This document shows, piece after piece, positions 50,979-59,708 of a DNA stretch of 64,000 bases (its first letter is position 1; every line of letters begins with the position of its first letter). The stretch is from NCBI RefSeq assembly GCF_000187935.1, contig NZ_AEUT02000001.1:1116001-1180000 (forward strand). Reading direction: 5' to 3'. This DNA is from Streptococcus parauberis NCFD 2020. GTDB taxonomy: Bacteria > Bacillota > Bacilli > Lactobacillales > Streptococcaceae. Under the pieces are notes generated by a model. It was not told the DNA's origin, did not search any database, and was given only the letters and a program-made list of their open reading frames with translations. The position numbers were made by a program, and so were the translations under genes.

Positions 50979-52133
50979 TTATTCTTCCTCGTTTGTAGGA
51001 GCGATAGTCTCTTCTACAAGCTCAGTTGATTGGTTTTCTTGCTCAGCTTCCATGCGCTCATAATCACTAGCAGATTTAATATCAATTCTGTAACCAGTTA
51101 GATGAGCTGCTAAACGAACGTTTTGTCCACGACGGCCAATCGCAAGTGATAATTTACTATCCGGAACAACGACCGTTGCACGTTTAGAATCAGCCTCATC
51201 AAACAATACCATATCAACTTCTGCTGGTGCAATAGCATTGTAAATGAATTCTGCTGGATCATCAACCCATTGGATAACATCAATGTTTTCTTCAACTGGA
51301 ATTTCAGCTCCGGCTTTTTGATCAAAACGTTTTGGATGGAATTTACTAATAACTTTTTTAATGTTGCTACCACCCCGTCCAACAATAGTACCAATAGCGT
51401 CAACATTTGGGTTATGGCTACGCACCGCAACCTTAGTACGATCACCAGCCTCACGTGAGACACTCATAATTTCTACAGTTCCATCAAAAACTTCTGGAAT
51501 TTCTTGTTCCATGATGCGCTTGATAAATTCTGGATGGCTCCGGCTAACAAATACATTGACGCCTTTAGGATTGTTTTCTACTTTGTAGACATAAACATCA
51601 ATTCGATCATGTGATTTGAACGTTTCACCAGGAATTTGATCTTGATGGGATAACTGTGCCTCAAGCGAACCTAGGTTAACATAGATAAAGCGTTGGTCAA
51701 AACGTTCAACCGTACCCGTCATAATTTCACCTTCATGTTCTTTGTATTCATTGAAGGTTACTTCACGCATTTGACGTCGCATTTTTTCCATAATTGTTTG
51801 TTTAGCAGATTGAGCTGCAACCCGTCCAAATTCTGCTACTGACTCTTCAAAACGGATTTTGTCGCCTAATTCATAAGCTGAACTAATTGCCAAGGCATCT
51901 TTTAGACCAATTTCTAAACGGCTATCAAAAACTTCCTCAACTACTTCACGAACTGTGAAAACTTGGAAATCTCCAGTTTTTTCATTAAACTCAATAACAC
52001 ATGATTCAGACTGACCATAACGACGTTTGTAAGCAGATTTTAATGATTCAGTTACTGCCTCAATTATATCACTTTTATTAATGTGTTTTTCTTCTTCCAA
52101 AATGCGGAAGGCTTCTAGCATTTCTTTGCTCAT
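50979..52133 (-). CDS. nusA: Transcription termination/antitermination factor NusA
   Basis: Binds RNA polymerase and RNA to modulate pausing and termination. It has 384 residues from MSKEMLEAFRILEEEK; the in-frame ATG at 52166 belongs to a non-conserved extension. N-terminal domain, S1 domain (about 130-200), and two KH domains with VGRGGSNIKKV and IGRRGQNVRLA are visible. The upstream SD is weak. Second gene after rimP. Confidence 0.95.
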   Translation of the reverse strand: MSKEMLEAFRILEEEKHINKSDIIEAVTESLKSAYKRRYGQSESCVIEFNEKTGDFQVFTVREVVEEVFDSRLEIGLKDALAISSAYELGDKIRFEESVAEFGRVAAQSAKQTIMEKMRRQMREVTFNEYKEHEGEIMTGTVERFDQRFIYVNLGSLEAQLSHQDQIPGETFKSHDRIDVYVYKVENNPKGVNVFVSRSHPEFIKRIMEQEIPEVFDGTVEIMSVSREAGDRTKVAVRSHNPNVDAIGTIVGRGGSNIKKVISKFHPKRFDQKAGAEIPVEENIDVIQWVDDPAEFIYNAIAPAEVDMVLFDEADSKRATVVVPDSKLSLAIGRRGQNVRLAAHLTGYRIDIKSASDYERMEAEQENQSTELVEETIAPTNEEE

Positions 52134-52221
52134 AATTTTTACGTTCTGGTTAAAAATCCAGAACAAATTTCCTTTCTGAGATAAATTGCAAATCTCTCAA
52201 AAGCATAATAACAGTATACTC

Positions 52222-52704
52222 TTACAGCTTTACTGCTAGACGTGCTTTTGCAACAGATTGATAAGGGATTTCAACAGTCTTCTGACGATTTTTCTCCAAA
52301 TAGTTAATGGTTAAAGTTTGGCCATCAAATGCCACTAAATCACCTTGAAAGACTTTGATTTTGTCGATTGCTTTATAAAGACTAACATTGATGTAAGAAC
52401 CAACAGCATTGGTAATACTTTCAGCGGTTTTCAATGGTCTTTCTAAACCAGGGCTAGACACTTCTAACATGTACTGTTCAGGAAATGGATCTGGTGTTAT
52501 CTGATCGAGTACTGGACTGATAATTTCAGTTAATGCCGTAGTATCTTCAACAGTAATCCCTCCATCCTTGTCAATAAGAATACTTAAAACGTAGTCGTTT
52601 CCCATTTTTTCATATTCAACATCGACCAATTCAAAAGGTGCTAGGATTTTAGGCGCTACCGCTTCTGTAACGGTTTCAATAATTGATTGATTAGCTATTG
52701 TCAT
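52222..52704 (-). CDS. rimP: Ribosome maturation factor RimP
   Basis: Assists 30S assembly, mostly S12/S19 region. It has 160 residues. [21 protein letters not shown] and [12 protein letters not shown] are family signatures. GGAGGTC precedes the ATG directly. First gene of rimP-nusA-ylxR-ylxQ-infB-rbfA. Confidence 0.95.
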   Translation of the reverse strand: MTIANQSIIETVTEAVAPKILAPFELVDVEYEKMGNDYVLSILIDKDGGITVEDTTALTEIISPVLDQITPDPFPEQYMLEVSSPGLERPLKTAESITNAVGSYINVSLYKAIDKIKVFQGDLVAFDGQTLTINYLEKNRQKTVEIPYQSVAKARLAVKL

Positions 52705-52739
52705 GACCTCCTTTTTAATTAACTAGAACTAAAGAATAT

Positions 52740-52811
52740 GTCCTCGTTACAAAATTTCAATACAAAAGTGGCGAGAAGTTTTCCCACCACCTTTCTGTAT
52801 TAGTTACTTGT
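52740..52811 (-). promoter_or_regulatory. Structured 5' leader of the rimP-nusA operon
   Basis: Downstream of the promoter the minus strand forms a long stem AATACAGAAAGGTGG / CCACTTTTGTATT with a short GAAAACTTC-rich loop. It is not a terminator, because no T-run follows. Confidence 0.55.
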
Positions 52812-52839
52812 ATTATACCACAAAAACAGGGTAATGCAA
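52812..52839 (-). promoter_or_regulatory. rimP-nusA operon promoter
   Basis: Minus-strand -35 TTGCAT (52834-52839), 16-base spacer, -10 TATAAT (52812-52817) with an extended TGG element. Confidence 0.85.
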
Positions 52840-52877
52840 ATGATATTGCTATTTCTGCTAAAATTTGCACATTAAAT

Positions 52878-52912
52878 AAAAAAAATGACCAAATTATCAA
52901 GGACATTTTTTA
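52878..52912 (-). terminator. Terminator downstream of tRNA-Ser
   Basis: Stem AAAAAATGTCC / GGTCATTTTTTT (one T-T mismatch) with a T-run on the minus strand. Confidence 0.8.
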
Positions 52913-52981
52913 TATTCTATAATTTTGTGGGTGTATAGTGGGCGAACCACTTCATAACACTGATATATCAGCAGGATAAAA

Positions 52982-53067
52982 GGAGAGGAGGGGATTCGAA
53001 CCCCCGAGCCCTGTTAAGGACTACACGCTTTCCAAGCGTGCGCACTCGGCCACTATGCGACCTCTCC
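52982..53067 (-). tRNA. tRNA-Ser (anticodon GGA)
   Basis: 86 nt on the minus strand: acceptor GGAGAGG / CCTCTCC, anticodon stem CACGC / GCGTG with loop TTGGAAA (anticodon GGA), a long variable arm as in tRNA-Ser, and TTCGAATC in the T loop. The 3' CCA is not encoded. Confidence 0.97.
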
Positions 53068-53099
53068 ATAAGGAAGTTGTCTTAACAACTTCTAAATAG

Positions 53100-53735
53100 T
53101 TAAAATTGTGCTTCTAGGCGGTAAATAACTTGGCCTAAACTTGAGAATTTTGCTTCATATTCGGTCATCACATTATCCGGATAATCACTTGCATGTAAAT
53201 CGAGCCAGACTTGATTAAGTGTCATGCCATACTGTGACATACTAGCTAGACTATATTCAAACAAGCCACGATTATCTGTCTTAAAGTGGACTTGACCGTT
53301 TTCTGGTAAAATTTGTCGATAAGTCTTTAAAAAGTCCTTATAGGTTAAGCGACGTTTTTCATGTTTGGTTTTTGGCCATGGATCAGAAAAATTGAGATAA
53401 AGTAAATCAATCTCACCATCATCAAAGTAGTTGGTTAAACTTGAGCCATCAACCCTTAATAATTTCACATTAGAAACACCTGATTCCAATACCTTATCCA
53501 GTGCATAACTAAGGACAGAGAGTTGAATATCGATTCCAATGTAATTAATATCAGGATTTTTTTGGGCCATTCCAGTCACAAATCCACCCTTACCAGATCC
53601 TACCTCAATATGAATCGGATTATTGTTTCCGAAAACTTCTTTCCAATGCCCTTTAGACTCTTCAGGTGTCAAAATGACATAATTTGGATTGTTTTCAAGA
53701 TACTCTTCGGCACCTTTTCGTTTTCTAACTCGCAT
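53100..53735 (-). CDS. trmB: tRNA (guanine-N7-)-methyltransferase
   Basis: Methylates G46 of tRNA at N7 with SAM. It has 211 residues. [12 protein letters not shown] is the SAM site and [15 protein letters not shown] the family signature. Its ATG shares a base with the ccrZ stop. Confidence 0.96.
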   Translation of the reverse strand: MRVRKRKGAEEYLENNPNYVILTPEESKGHWKEVFGNNNPIHIEVGSGKGGFVTGMAQKNPDINYIGIDIQLSVLSYALDKVLESGVSNVKLLRVDGSSLTNYFDDGEIDLLYLNFSDPWPKTKHEKRRLTYKDFLKTYRQILPENGQVHFKTDNRGLFEYSLASMSQYGMTLNQVWLDLHASDYPDNVMTEYEAKFSSLGQVIYRLEAQF

Positions 53736-54526
53736 TATTTCTTTCTAAATATCTCTCTAAAACGTCGTAACGCATAAATTTCTTGGTTAACATGTTCCAT
53801 ATCTCGTTGATCAAAACATCTCAGGATTTGAGTCAAATAAGACAACTGGCCATACCATACAATCTTACTCATGACTTTTTCATTGTTCTTATAGCCATAA
53901 TAAGATAACCATTCTGGCCAACGTGATTGTGGAATGTAATGGCTTAATAAATAAGCAACATCATACATTCTGTCAGTCAATCTAACAGAGTCCCAATCAC
54001 ATAAATAAATCATGCCACTAGTTGTAATAACCCAATTACTATGTTTAATGTCACCATGAACAATAGTTGCTACTTCCGCTCTAAAAGCAGGAAGGCTTTT
54101 TTTCAATTCTTTAACAATATCTTGTAGATAAGTATTTTGTTGAATTTGAAATGGTGCGTTTTGTTCAAAATCAATTAATAAATCGTAAGGGTTCTCAATT
54201 TTATAGTTTAGTTGCAAGAGTTGATTAACTAACTGCTTCGATTTATGAAGGCGACTTAAGATCTGAACAATCTGTTTGCTATTCATGTCTCCACGATTCA
54301 AAATTCTGCCATCCAACCATTCTTGAGCACTCATCATATCTCCGTTACCCAAGCGTTTTGCCCACAATAATTGAGGAGCAATTTGTTCTTTTGCTAAGGC
54401 CGGAAGGATTGGTGTGGTATTCAATTTAATAAAAACATTATCACCATTCGGATATGTTCCCTTATAAGCTTTCCCACTTTTCCCTTTTAAGGGCGTTAAT
54501 GTTAGGTCCTGATCTGTTGTTGTCAA
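53735..54526 (-). CDS. ccrZ: Cell-cycle regulator CcrZ (phosphotransferase family)
   Basis: A 263-residue choline/aminoglycoside-kinase-like protein. The catalytic loop is HGDIKHSNW and the metal motif [10 protein letters not shown]. The pneumococcal homologue activates DnaA-dependent replication at mid-cell. Translationally coupled to trmB, the arrangement conserved in streptococci. Confidence 0.9.
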   Translation of the reverse strand: MTTTDQDLTLTPLKGKSGKAYKGTYPNGDNVFIKLNTTPILPALAKEQIAPQLLWAKRLGNGDMMSAQEWLDGRILNRGDMNSKQIVQILSRLHKSKQLVNQLLQLNYKIENPYDLLIDFEQNAPFQIQQNTYLQDIVKELKKSLPAFRAEVATIVHGDIKHSNWVITTSGMIYLCDWDSVRLTDRMYDVAYLLSHYIPQSRWPEWLSYYGYKNNEKVMSKIVWYGQLSYLTQILRCFDQRDMEHVNQEIYALRRFREIFRKK

Positions 54527-54586
54527 ACTGTCGCCCTCCTTTTCTATTTCTAATCACTTATTCTTATTTTACTTGTTTTGACTTAC

Positions 54587-55621
54587 TTAGTCAATTATGT
54601 TCTTTAACTTATAAGGCAAATAGAGATAGGCCATTACCCCAAAGAAGATAGTCATGATTACAGCATTTATGAAATTGCCTGTAAATCCAATCTCTATGAT
54701 CAATAAAACCAAAGATAGCCCTCGTAATAATTTGAGTAAATCAGCTTTCTTTTGCTTACTATCTTCCGGATATAAAATTGATAAGTAATGATAATCAAAA
54801 TGATGATATAGTGACAGCAATTGAAATAATAAAAGGTAGTCAAAAATCAACGCCAAAGCCATTGATAAATAATCATTACTAATAAATATTAGTGATAATA
54901 ATGCTAAAAAGGTTAATCTAATATAGAGACCAAGATAATCTGAGCTTCGCAAAAAAGCACGAGCAAAGAGATTGAGCCAATGTGAGCCTGATTTTTTTTC
55001 AACAGTTCTTAAAAGCGGATTTAAGTAAGATCTTTCTTTTACACTGGTGGATACACCCTTGACATTTACAAAAAGGGAATAAAACTTCAGAATTTGTTGC
55101 TTTCGTCTTTTCTCACTGACAATACTAGCATCCCAATTCAAGCCACTATCGGCCATCAGCGCAGCTACTTTCCTTTTCTGGATCAACCACTTCAAACCAG
55201 CTAAGAGTACCAACATGAGAACAAAGAGCGTCAGCGATAGGCCAAGTCTTGCGAAGATGGGGAATAGCAGAGCTAAACAAACGCTTTGAATCACAGTTCC
55301 ACTAACAAATGAGTGACGCCCAGCTCTGTCTATATAGGTAATCAGTTGATTTTCTTTGGCAAGCAAGAACTGACGGTCAGCCTCTTCCAAATAAGTCGCC
55401 ACAGAGCCAACCTGTAATAAAAAGAAGGTTAAGAAAATTAGACAAATAATAATTGGCCAGTGATTTTCAGGAAAATGGCGCAAGAGTTGGCTATATTGAT
55501 ATAAAACATAGCCTAATAAAAAGACTAGTACAAGCACAAAATGATCATTCAGAACATAGGGGAGGTACTTACGATGAAGTTTTTGAAAGTCCTGCTTTCG
55601 TTTTTTAAACAATTCTTCCAT
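54587..55621 (-). CDS. ecsB: ABC transporter permease EcsB/PptB-like
   Basis: A 344-residue polytopic membrane protein with hydrophobic segments in two blocks. Homologues (EcsB in Bacillus; PptB in streptococci) work with the ATPase in export or processing of Rgg quorum-sensing peptides. Starts two bases after the ecsA stop. Confidence 0.85.
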   Translation of the reverse strand: MEELFKKRKQDFQKLHRKYLPYVLNDHFVLVLVFLLGYVLYQYSQLLRHFPENHWPIIICLIFLTFFLLQVGSVATYLEEADRQFLLAKENQLITYIDRAGRHSFVSGTVIQSVCLALLFPIFARLGLSLTLFVLMLVLLAGLKWLIQKRKVAALMADSGLNWDASIVSEKRRKQQILKFYSLFVNVKGVSTSVKERSYLNPLLRTVEKKSGSHWLNLFARAFLRSSDYLGLYIRLTFLALLSLIFISNDYLSMALALIFDYLLLFQLLSLYHHFDYHYLSILYPEDSKQKKADLLKLLRGLSLVLLIIEIGFTGNFINAVIMTIFFGVMAYLYLPYKLKNIID

Positions 55622-55623
55622 GA

Positions 55624-56349
55624 TTAAGCCTCTTTGGTCAAGGCTAAGTATATATCATTTAGACTAGCCTGGTTATCACCAAATGCAGTTCGTAAATCGT
55701 CCAAAGTCCCTTGGGCACGGATTTGTCCATGATGTAAAATGACAAACCGATCACACATTTTTTCTGCAGAATCGAGAACGTGTGTACTCATCAAAATTGA
55801 CTTGCCTTTCTTTTTTTCCTCGTCCAAATAGGCAATTAAGTCAGCAATTGCTAACGGATCTAAGCCAAGGAATGGTTCATCTAGAATAAATAACCTAGGA
55901 TCAATAATAAAAGCACAGATAATCATTACTTTTTGTTTCATTCCTTTAGAAAAATGAACGGGATACCAATCCAATTTATCCTCCAAACGATATGTTTTCA
56001 ATAAAGGTTTTGCTCGATCATGTGCTTCTTTTACTGGAATGTCGTAAGCCATGGCAATTGTTTCAATGTGTTCAGCCAAGGTCAATTCTTCGTAAAGACT
56101 TGGTGTTTCGGGTATAAAGCCAATTTTCTTCCTGTAGGCTGTTTTGTCATCTATCAAGGAGATGCCATCAATGGTAATGCTACCTTTATAAGGTCTTAAC
56201 AAACCAATTATTTCATTGATTGTCGTTGATTTTCCTGCACCATTCAAACCAATTAATCCTACTAATTGACCAGCATCAACGGAAAAAGAAATGTCCTTCA
56301 AAACAGGGATATTAATATAACCACCTGTCAGATTTTCAATTTTTAACAT
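55624..56349 (-). CDS. ecsA: ABC transporter ATPase EcsA/PptA-like
   Basis: A 241-residue ATPase. Walker A is GLNGAGKST, the signature region FSKGMKQK, Walker B LFILDEPFLGLD and switch His in MSTHVLD. Preceded by an extended -10 promoter (TGGTATAAT, minus strand). Divergent from hit, the usual streptococcal order. Confidence 0.9.
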   Translation of the reverse strand: MLKIENLTGGYINIPVLKDISFSVDAGQLVGLIGLNGAGKSTTINEIIGLLRPYKGSITIDGISLIDDKTAYRKKIGFIPETPSLYEELTLAEHIETIAMAYDIPVKEAHDRAKPLLKTYRLEDKLDWYPVHFSKGMKQKVMIICAFIIDPRLFILDEPFLGLDPLAIADLIAYLDEEKKKGKSILMSTHVLDSAEKMCDRFVILHHGQIRAQGTLDDLRTAFGDNQASLNDIYLALTKEA

Positions 56350-56517
56350 AAGTACTCTTTCTAAAGTTTTCGTCTGATACCCATTATACCAAATTCAAAT
56401 CAAGAAGGTGACAGAAAGATACCTTAATCCTCTCCAAGATTAGAGATAGTAATAATCATTTTTTTAAAATATTATAAATTTTTGATTCAAATCCAAGCTT
56501 AGTCTCTTGAAAAAGGG

Positions 56518-56531
56518 TGAAAGCGCTAAGC
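56518..56531 (+). promoter_or_regulatory. cre-like site upstream of hit
   Basis: TGAAAGCGCTAAGC matches 12 of 14 positions of the general cre consensus TGWNANCGNTNWCA, just upstream of the hit promoter. Its position suggests activation or weak control, if functional. Confidence 0.4.
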
Positions 56532-56537
56532 AAATAA

Positions 56538-56566
56538 TTTAGATTATTTAAAGATTTTGATATACT
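56538..56566 (+). promoter_or_regulatory. hit promoter
   Basis: -35 TTTAGA (56538-56543), 17-base spacer, -10 TATACT (56561-56566) with TGA extension. Confidence 0.7.
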
Positions 56567-56610
56567 AATAACAGTTACATTTATTAAATTAAGAAGCGTA
56601 GGTGAATAAG

Positions 56611-57030
56611 ATGGATAACTGTATTTTCTGTAATATTATCTCTGGTAAGATTCCTTCGTCCAAAATATACGAAGATGACCAAGTTTTGGCTTTTCTTGAT
56701 ATCACACAAACCACACCTGGCCATACTCTTCTGATCCCAAAAAAACATGTTCGTAACGTCCTCGATATGGACGCCGAATTAGCTAGTAAAACTTTTTCAC
56801 GTTTGCCTAAGATTGCTCGCGCACTGCAAAAAGCAACCGAAGCGCCAGCTATGAACATCATCAACAACAATGAGGAAATTGCTGGTCAGTCTGTTTTTCA
56901 TGCCCATATTCATTTGATTCCACGCTACGGTTCTGAAGATGGAATTGACATTACTTATACAACACATGAGCCTGACTTTGAAGCTCTCGCCGTATTAGCC
57001 CAAAAAATCCATAAGGAGATAACCGAATGA
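56611..57030 (+). CDS. hit: HIT family hydrolase
   Basis: A 139-residue histidine-triad protein starting MDNCIFCNIISGK; the GTG three codons earlier overlaps the AGGTG ribosome site. The HxHxH motif is HAHIHLIPRYG. Probably hydrolyses dinucleoside polyphosphates or aminoacyl adenylates. Plus strand, coupled to the next gene by a four-base overlap. Confidence 0.93.
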   Translation: MDNCIFCNIISGKIPSSKIYEDDQVLAFLDITQTTPGHTLLIPKKHVRNVLDMDAELASKTFSRLPKIARALQKATEAPAMNIINNNEEIAGQSVFHAHIHLIPRYGSEDGIDITYTTHEPDFEALAVLAQKIHKEITE

Positions 57031-57329
57031 GAATCAATTCACTGATTACTTTTGGCGTCGCTGCCTACACATCCTATAAAGCTTATGAAAACCGAGACAA
57101 AATCAAGACCGGCCTCAAAGAATCAAAAGAGTCAAAAGATGCTATTCAAAAGGATGTTGATCGCATTAAAGTAAACTTGGCCGTGATTAAATCTGAAACT
57201 AGTAAAATCGAAAAAATTAATAAAGATTTATCTTATAAATTTAGAGCATTTAATCAGGAAACTGAGCCCTTAATGCAACAAATTAAAGAGCGAATGGAAA
57301 AATATCAAGAAAAACCTGAAGAAAAGTAA
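57027..57329 (+). CDS. Small coiled-coil protein next to hit
   Basis: A 100-residue protein with a short hydrophobic N-terminus (INSLITFGVAAYTSYKAY) and a long Lys/Glu coiled coil. Found beside hit in streptococci. Function unknown. Overlaps hit by four bases and shares a terminator. Confidence 0.8.
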   Translation: MRINSLITFGVAAYTSYKAYENRDKIKTGLKESKESKDAIQKDVDRIKVNLAVIKSETSKIEKINKDLSYKFRAFNQETEPLMQQIKERMEKYQEKPEEK

Positions 57330-57351
57330 AAGAGATCCGAAAGGATCTCTT
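57328..57351. terminator. Bidirectional terminator between the coiled-coil gene and the LCP gene
   Basis: Stem AAAGAGATCC / GGATCTCTTT around GAAA, followed by T-rich sequence. Convergent genes flank it. Confidence 0.88.
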
Positions 57352-57361
57352 TATTTCTTTA

Positions 57362-58651
57362 TTATTGTACAGGCGCAACTGGAGTTGTACCTGTACTTGG
57401 TGAAACAGGAGTTATTGGTGCAGGCGCTGATGGCACTGGAGCAACCGGCACTGTTCCTGAAGTTGTAGGTTCACTTGATGGATAAGTTTGAACTGGAGCA
57501 CTACTTTCTGGTGGGATAATCGTGATATTGTTATTTGAATTATAATTACCTTGATTAGTGTTGTCTGAATAGTTTGTATAATTATCTTCTTGAATTGAAG
57601 CAGGAACATCAGTTTGCTCCTTTTCAACCTTACTTGTTCCATTTAATTCTTCGATGGTAATTGCACTTGTTTTCAACACCGTAACTTCGGCTATACCTAA
57701 TTGTTTACGAATTTGATTTTGAATTTTAAGTAAGTGGTCCTCGGTAACAATTTGATAAGATCCACCATCTGCTAAGGTAGCATCTTCACCCTTTAGTTGG
57801 AATGCCTTTACTTTTTTCAGCGCATCAGAGTATGCCAAAAGTTTCGGAATAGTAGATGATGATATCTCAATATTCGTTTGCATGTTGTTACTTACAGCAT
57901 GCAAAATTTTTCGATAAGAGCTTACACTCTCTAAAGCTAAGATTTTTTGTAATACCTTTTGAATAACGATTCGCTGACGTTTTTGTCGTCCATAATCACC
58001 TTCAGGATCATCATAACGCATCCGTGCATAAACTAAGGCTTGTTCCCCATTAATTTTATGTGTCCCTGGTGCTACTGTGGCTTTATACTCAGGCTCATTC
58101 TCCGATATTGAAATTGGAAAATCAAATTCATTCGTAACCGTTATTCCACCTACAGCATCGACTAAATCAACCAACCCTTGCATATTGATGCGGACAAAAT
58201 TATCAATCTTTATATTCAATAAATCTTGAATGGTCATTATTGCCATTTGAGCACCACCTGAGGCATATGCAGCGTTTAATTTTGCTTCTTCACCATCCAT
58301 TTCATTTCCTTCAGGTCCAGATAATTTAATTAAAATATCTCGTTCTAAACTTGTCATGGTCGTTTTCTTAGTTTTAGGATTGATTGTCACTAAAATCATA
58401 GAATCGCTATTTCCTGCCCACTTTGATTTTCTTTCAGCCGATCCTGTATCAACACCCATAAGCAATATTGAAAAAGGTTTTGTTTGTTTAATTGCTGTAC
58501 TTTTCTTTCCACTAATTGAAAAATCTTTAAAAGTTTTTGCTAGTTCATCAGTTGAAAAGTGATATGCACTTGTTGCATAAACCCCCAAGGCTACAACCGT
58601 AGTAATTAAAATGGCCGATAACATGAGGAGTATTTTTTTTCCGATTTTCAT
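57362..58651 (-). CDS. LytR-CpsA-Psr family (LCP) protein, BrpA-like
   Basis: A 429-residue envelope enzyme that attaches anionic polymers to peptidoglycan. One N-terminal transmembrane helix (about 7-28). The LCP domain shows LLMGVDTGSAERKSKWAG, MTSLERD and ARMRYDDPEGDYGRQKRQR. The C-terminal tail (from about 345) is Pro/Thr/Val-rich and likely unstructured. Third gene of tsaE-GNAT-LCP. Confidence 0.92.
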   Translation of the reverse strand: MKIGKKILLMLSAILITTVVALGVYATSAYHFSTDELAKTFKDFSISGKKSTAIKQTKPFSILLMGVDTGSAERKSKWAGNSDSMILVTINPKTKKTTMTSLERDILIKLSGPEGNEMDGEEAKLNAAYASGGAQMAIMTIQDLLNIKIDNFVRINMQGLVDLVDAVGGITVTNEFDFPISISENEPEYKATVAPGTHKINGEQALVYARMRYDDPEGDYGRQKRQRIVIQKVLQKILALESVSSYRKILHAVSNNMQTNIEISSSTIPKLLAYSDALKKVKAFQLKGEDATLADGGSYQIVTEDHLLKIQNQIRKQLGIAEVTVLKTSAITIEELNGTSKVEKEQTDVPASIQEDNYTNYSDNTNQGNYNSNNNITIIPPESSAPVQTYPSSEPTTSGTVPVAPVPSAPAPITPVSPSTGTTPVAPVQ

Positions 58652-58659
58652 TCGTTTCC

Positions 58660-59184
58660 TTACTTGTCTAATAGTTTGCCCATTAAATAGACATCTGAGT
58701 ATTTTCCATTGTGTAGTTTTACTGCATGTTTGCGAGTGCCTTCAATTTCAAAGCCAAACGACTGATACAATTGAACAGCAACTTCATTAGCAATTTGTAC
58801 TTCCAATTCAATCTTTTTAATTGAAGGTGTTTGTTCTGCCCAATCTAGGGCAATTGCCATTAGTTCTTTTCCCAAACCTTGTCCTCGAACTGAGACATCC
58901 AAAACAATAAAAAGCTCGCTAATATGATTAGTATCAACAGTAGAGCCTGATGACATGCTGATTAAGCCAACTACTTGCTCATTGACTCTTGCTAATAAAC
59001 AAATACTGTCTACTTTGTCGTTTAATTGCTCAAGTGCATAACTAAGTTTTTCTTGGCTTATTTCCAAAATAGCTTGTGTTTCAGAAATAAAGTTGGTTTC
59101 TAGACTAAGTTTTCTTAGGAGATTTTGAATTGCTGGCGCATCACTAGCTTGTGCTTCTTCAATACTAAGCTCATAAGTTGGCAT
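58660..59184 (-). CDS. GNAT family N-acetyltransferase
   Basis: A 174-residue acetyl-CoA transferase. The acetyl-CoA binding motif VRGQGLGKELM and the LEVQIANEVAVQLYQSFGFEIEGT motif are clear. Substrate unknown. Overlaps tsaE by 14 bases. Confidence 0.9.
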   Translation of the reverse strand: MPTYELSIEEAQASDAPAIQNLLRKLSLETNFISETQAILEISQEKLSYALEQLNDKVDSICLLARVNEQVVGLISMSSGSTVDTNHISELFIVLDVSVRGQGLGKELMAIALDWAEQTPSIKKIELEVQIANEVAVQLYQSFGFEIEGTRKHAVKLHNGKYSDVYLMGKLLDK

Positions 59185-59620
59185 CGAACATCTCCTCAGC
59201 TATCGCTTCTGATCTTTTCCCGTGAGACTTTAGAGTAACAGAGCGACCAGAATCGACTTTGTCAATAATAATTTCTAAGAAGTCATTAAGCAAGGAAGCA
59301 TCAAGCAACTCTCCCCATTCAATAACTGTAACACCTTGCCCATAAATGAATTCGTCCAGATCAATTGAGTCTGGGTCGTCACCAATTCGATAAACATCCA
59401 AATGATACAAAGGAAAACGGCCTTCGTATTCTCGAACAATTGTATAGGTAGGACTTTTTATCATTTGAGCAATGTTCAACCCTTGCGCAATACCTTTTGT
59501 TAAAGTTGTTTTCCCAGAACCTAAGTCACCTGTCAGAACAATAAGATCTTCTTTTTGTAAAGCTTGTCCTAATCGTTTACCAAAGGCAATTAGTTCATTT
59601 TCATTTTTAGTATAAAACAT
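59171..59620 (-). CDS. tsaE: tRNA threonylcarbamoyladenosine biosynthesis protein TsaE
   Basis: ATPase needed for the t6A modification of ANN-decoding tRNAs. It has 149 residues. The P-loop GDLGSGKTT spans 31-39, and SPTYTIVREYEG and YHLDVYRIGD follow. First gene of tsaE-GNAT-LCP. Confidence 0.95.
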   Translation of the reverse strand: MFYTKNENELIAFGKRLGQALQKEDLIVLTGDLGSGKTTLTKGIAQGLNIAQMIKSPTYTIVREYEGRFPLYHLDVYRIGDDPDSIDLDEFIYGQGVTVIEWGELLDASLLNDFLEIIIDKVDSGRSVTLKSHGKRSEAIAEEMFDANL

Positions 59621-59673
59621 AAAGTTATTATAGCATTAATCAAATTTTCTTCCAAGAAGAATTTGTTTAGAAA

Positions 59674-59700
59674 TAAAAAAAGAGATGGCAAAGCATCTCC
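59674..59700 (-). terminator. Terminator of the purine permease gene
   Basis: Stem GAGATG / CATCTC with a 6-base loop and seven T on the minus strand. Confidence 0.88.
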
Positions 59701-59708
59701 CTCGTTAA

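Noticed and set aside
53073..53092. Hairpin GAAGTTG / CAACTTC between trmB and tRNA-Ser
   Set aside because: No T-run follows on either strand, so it is not called a terminator.
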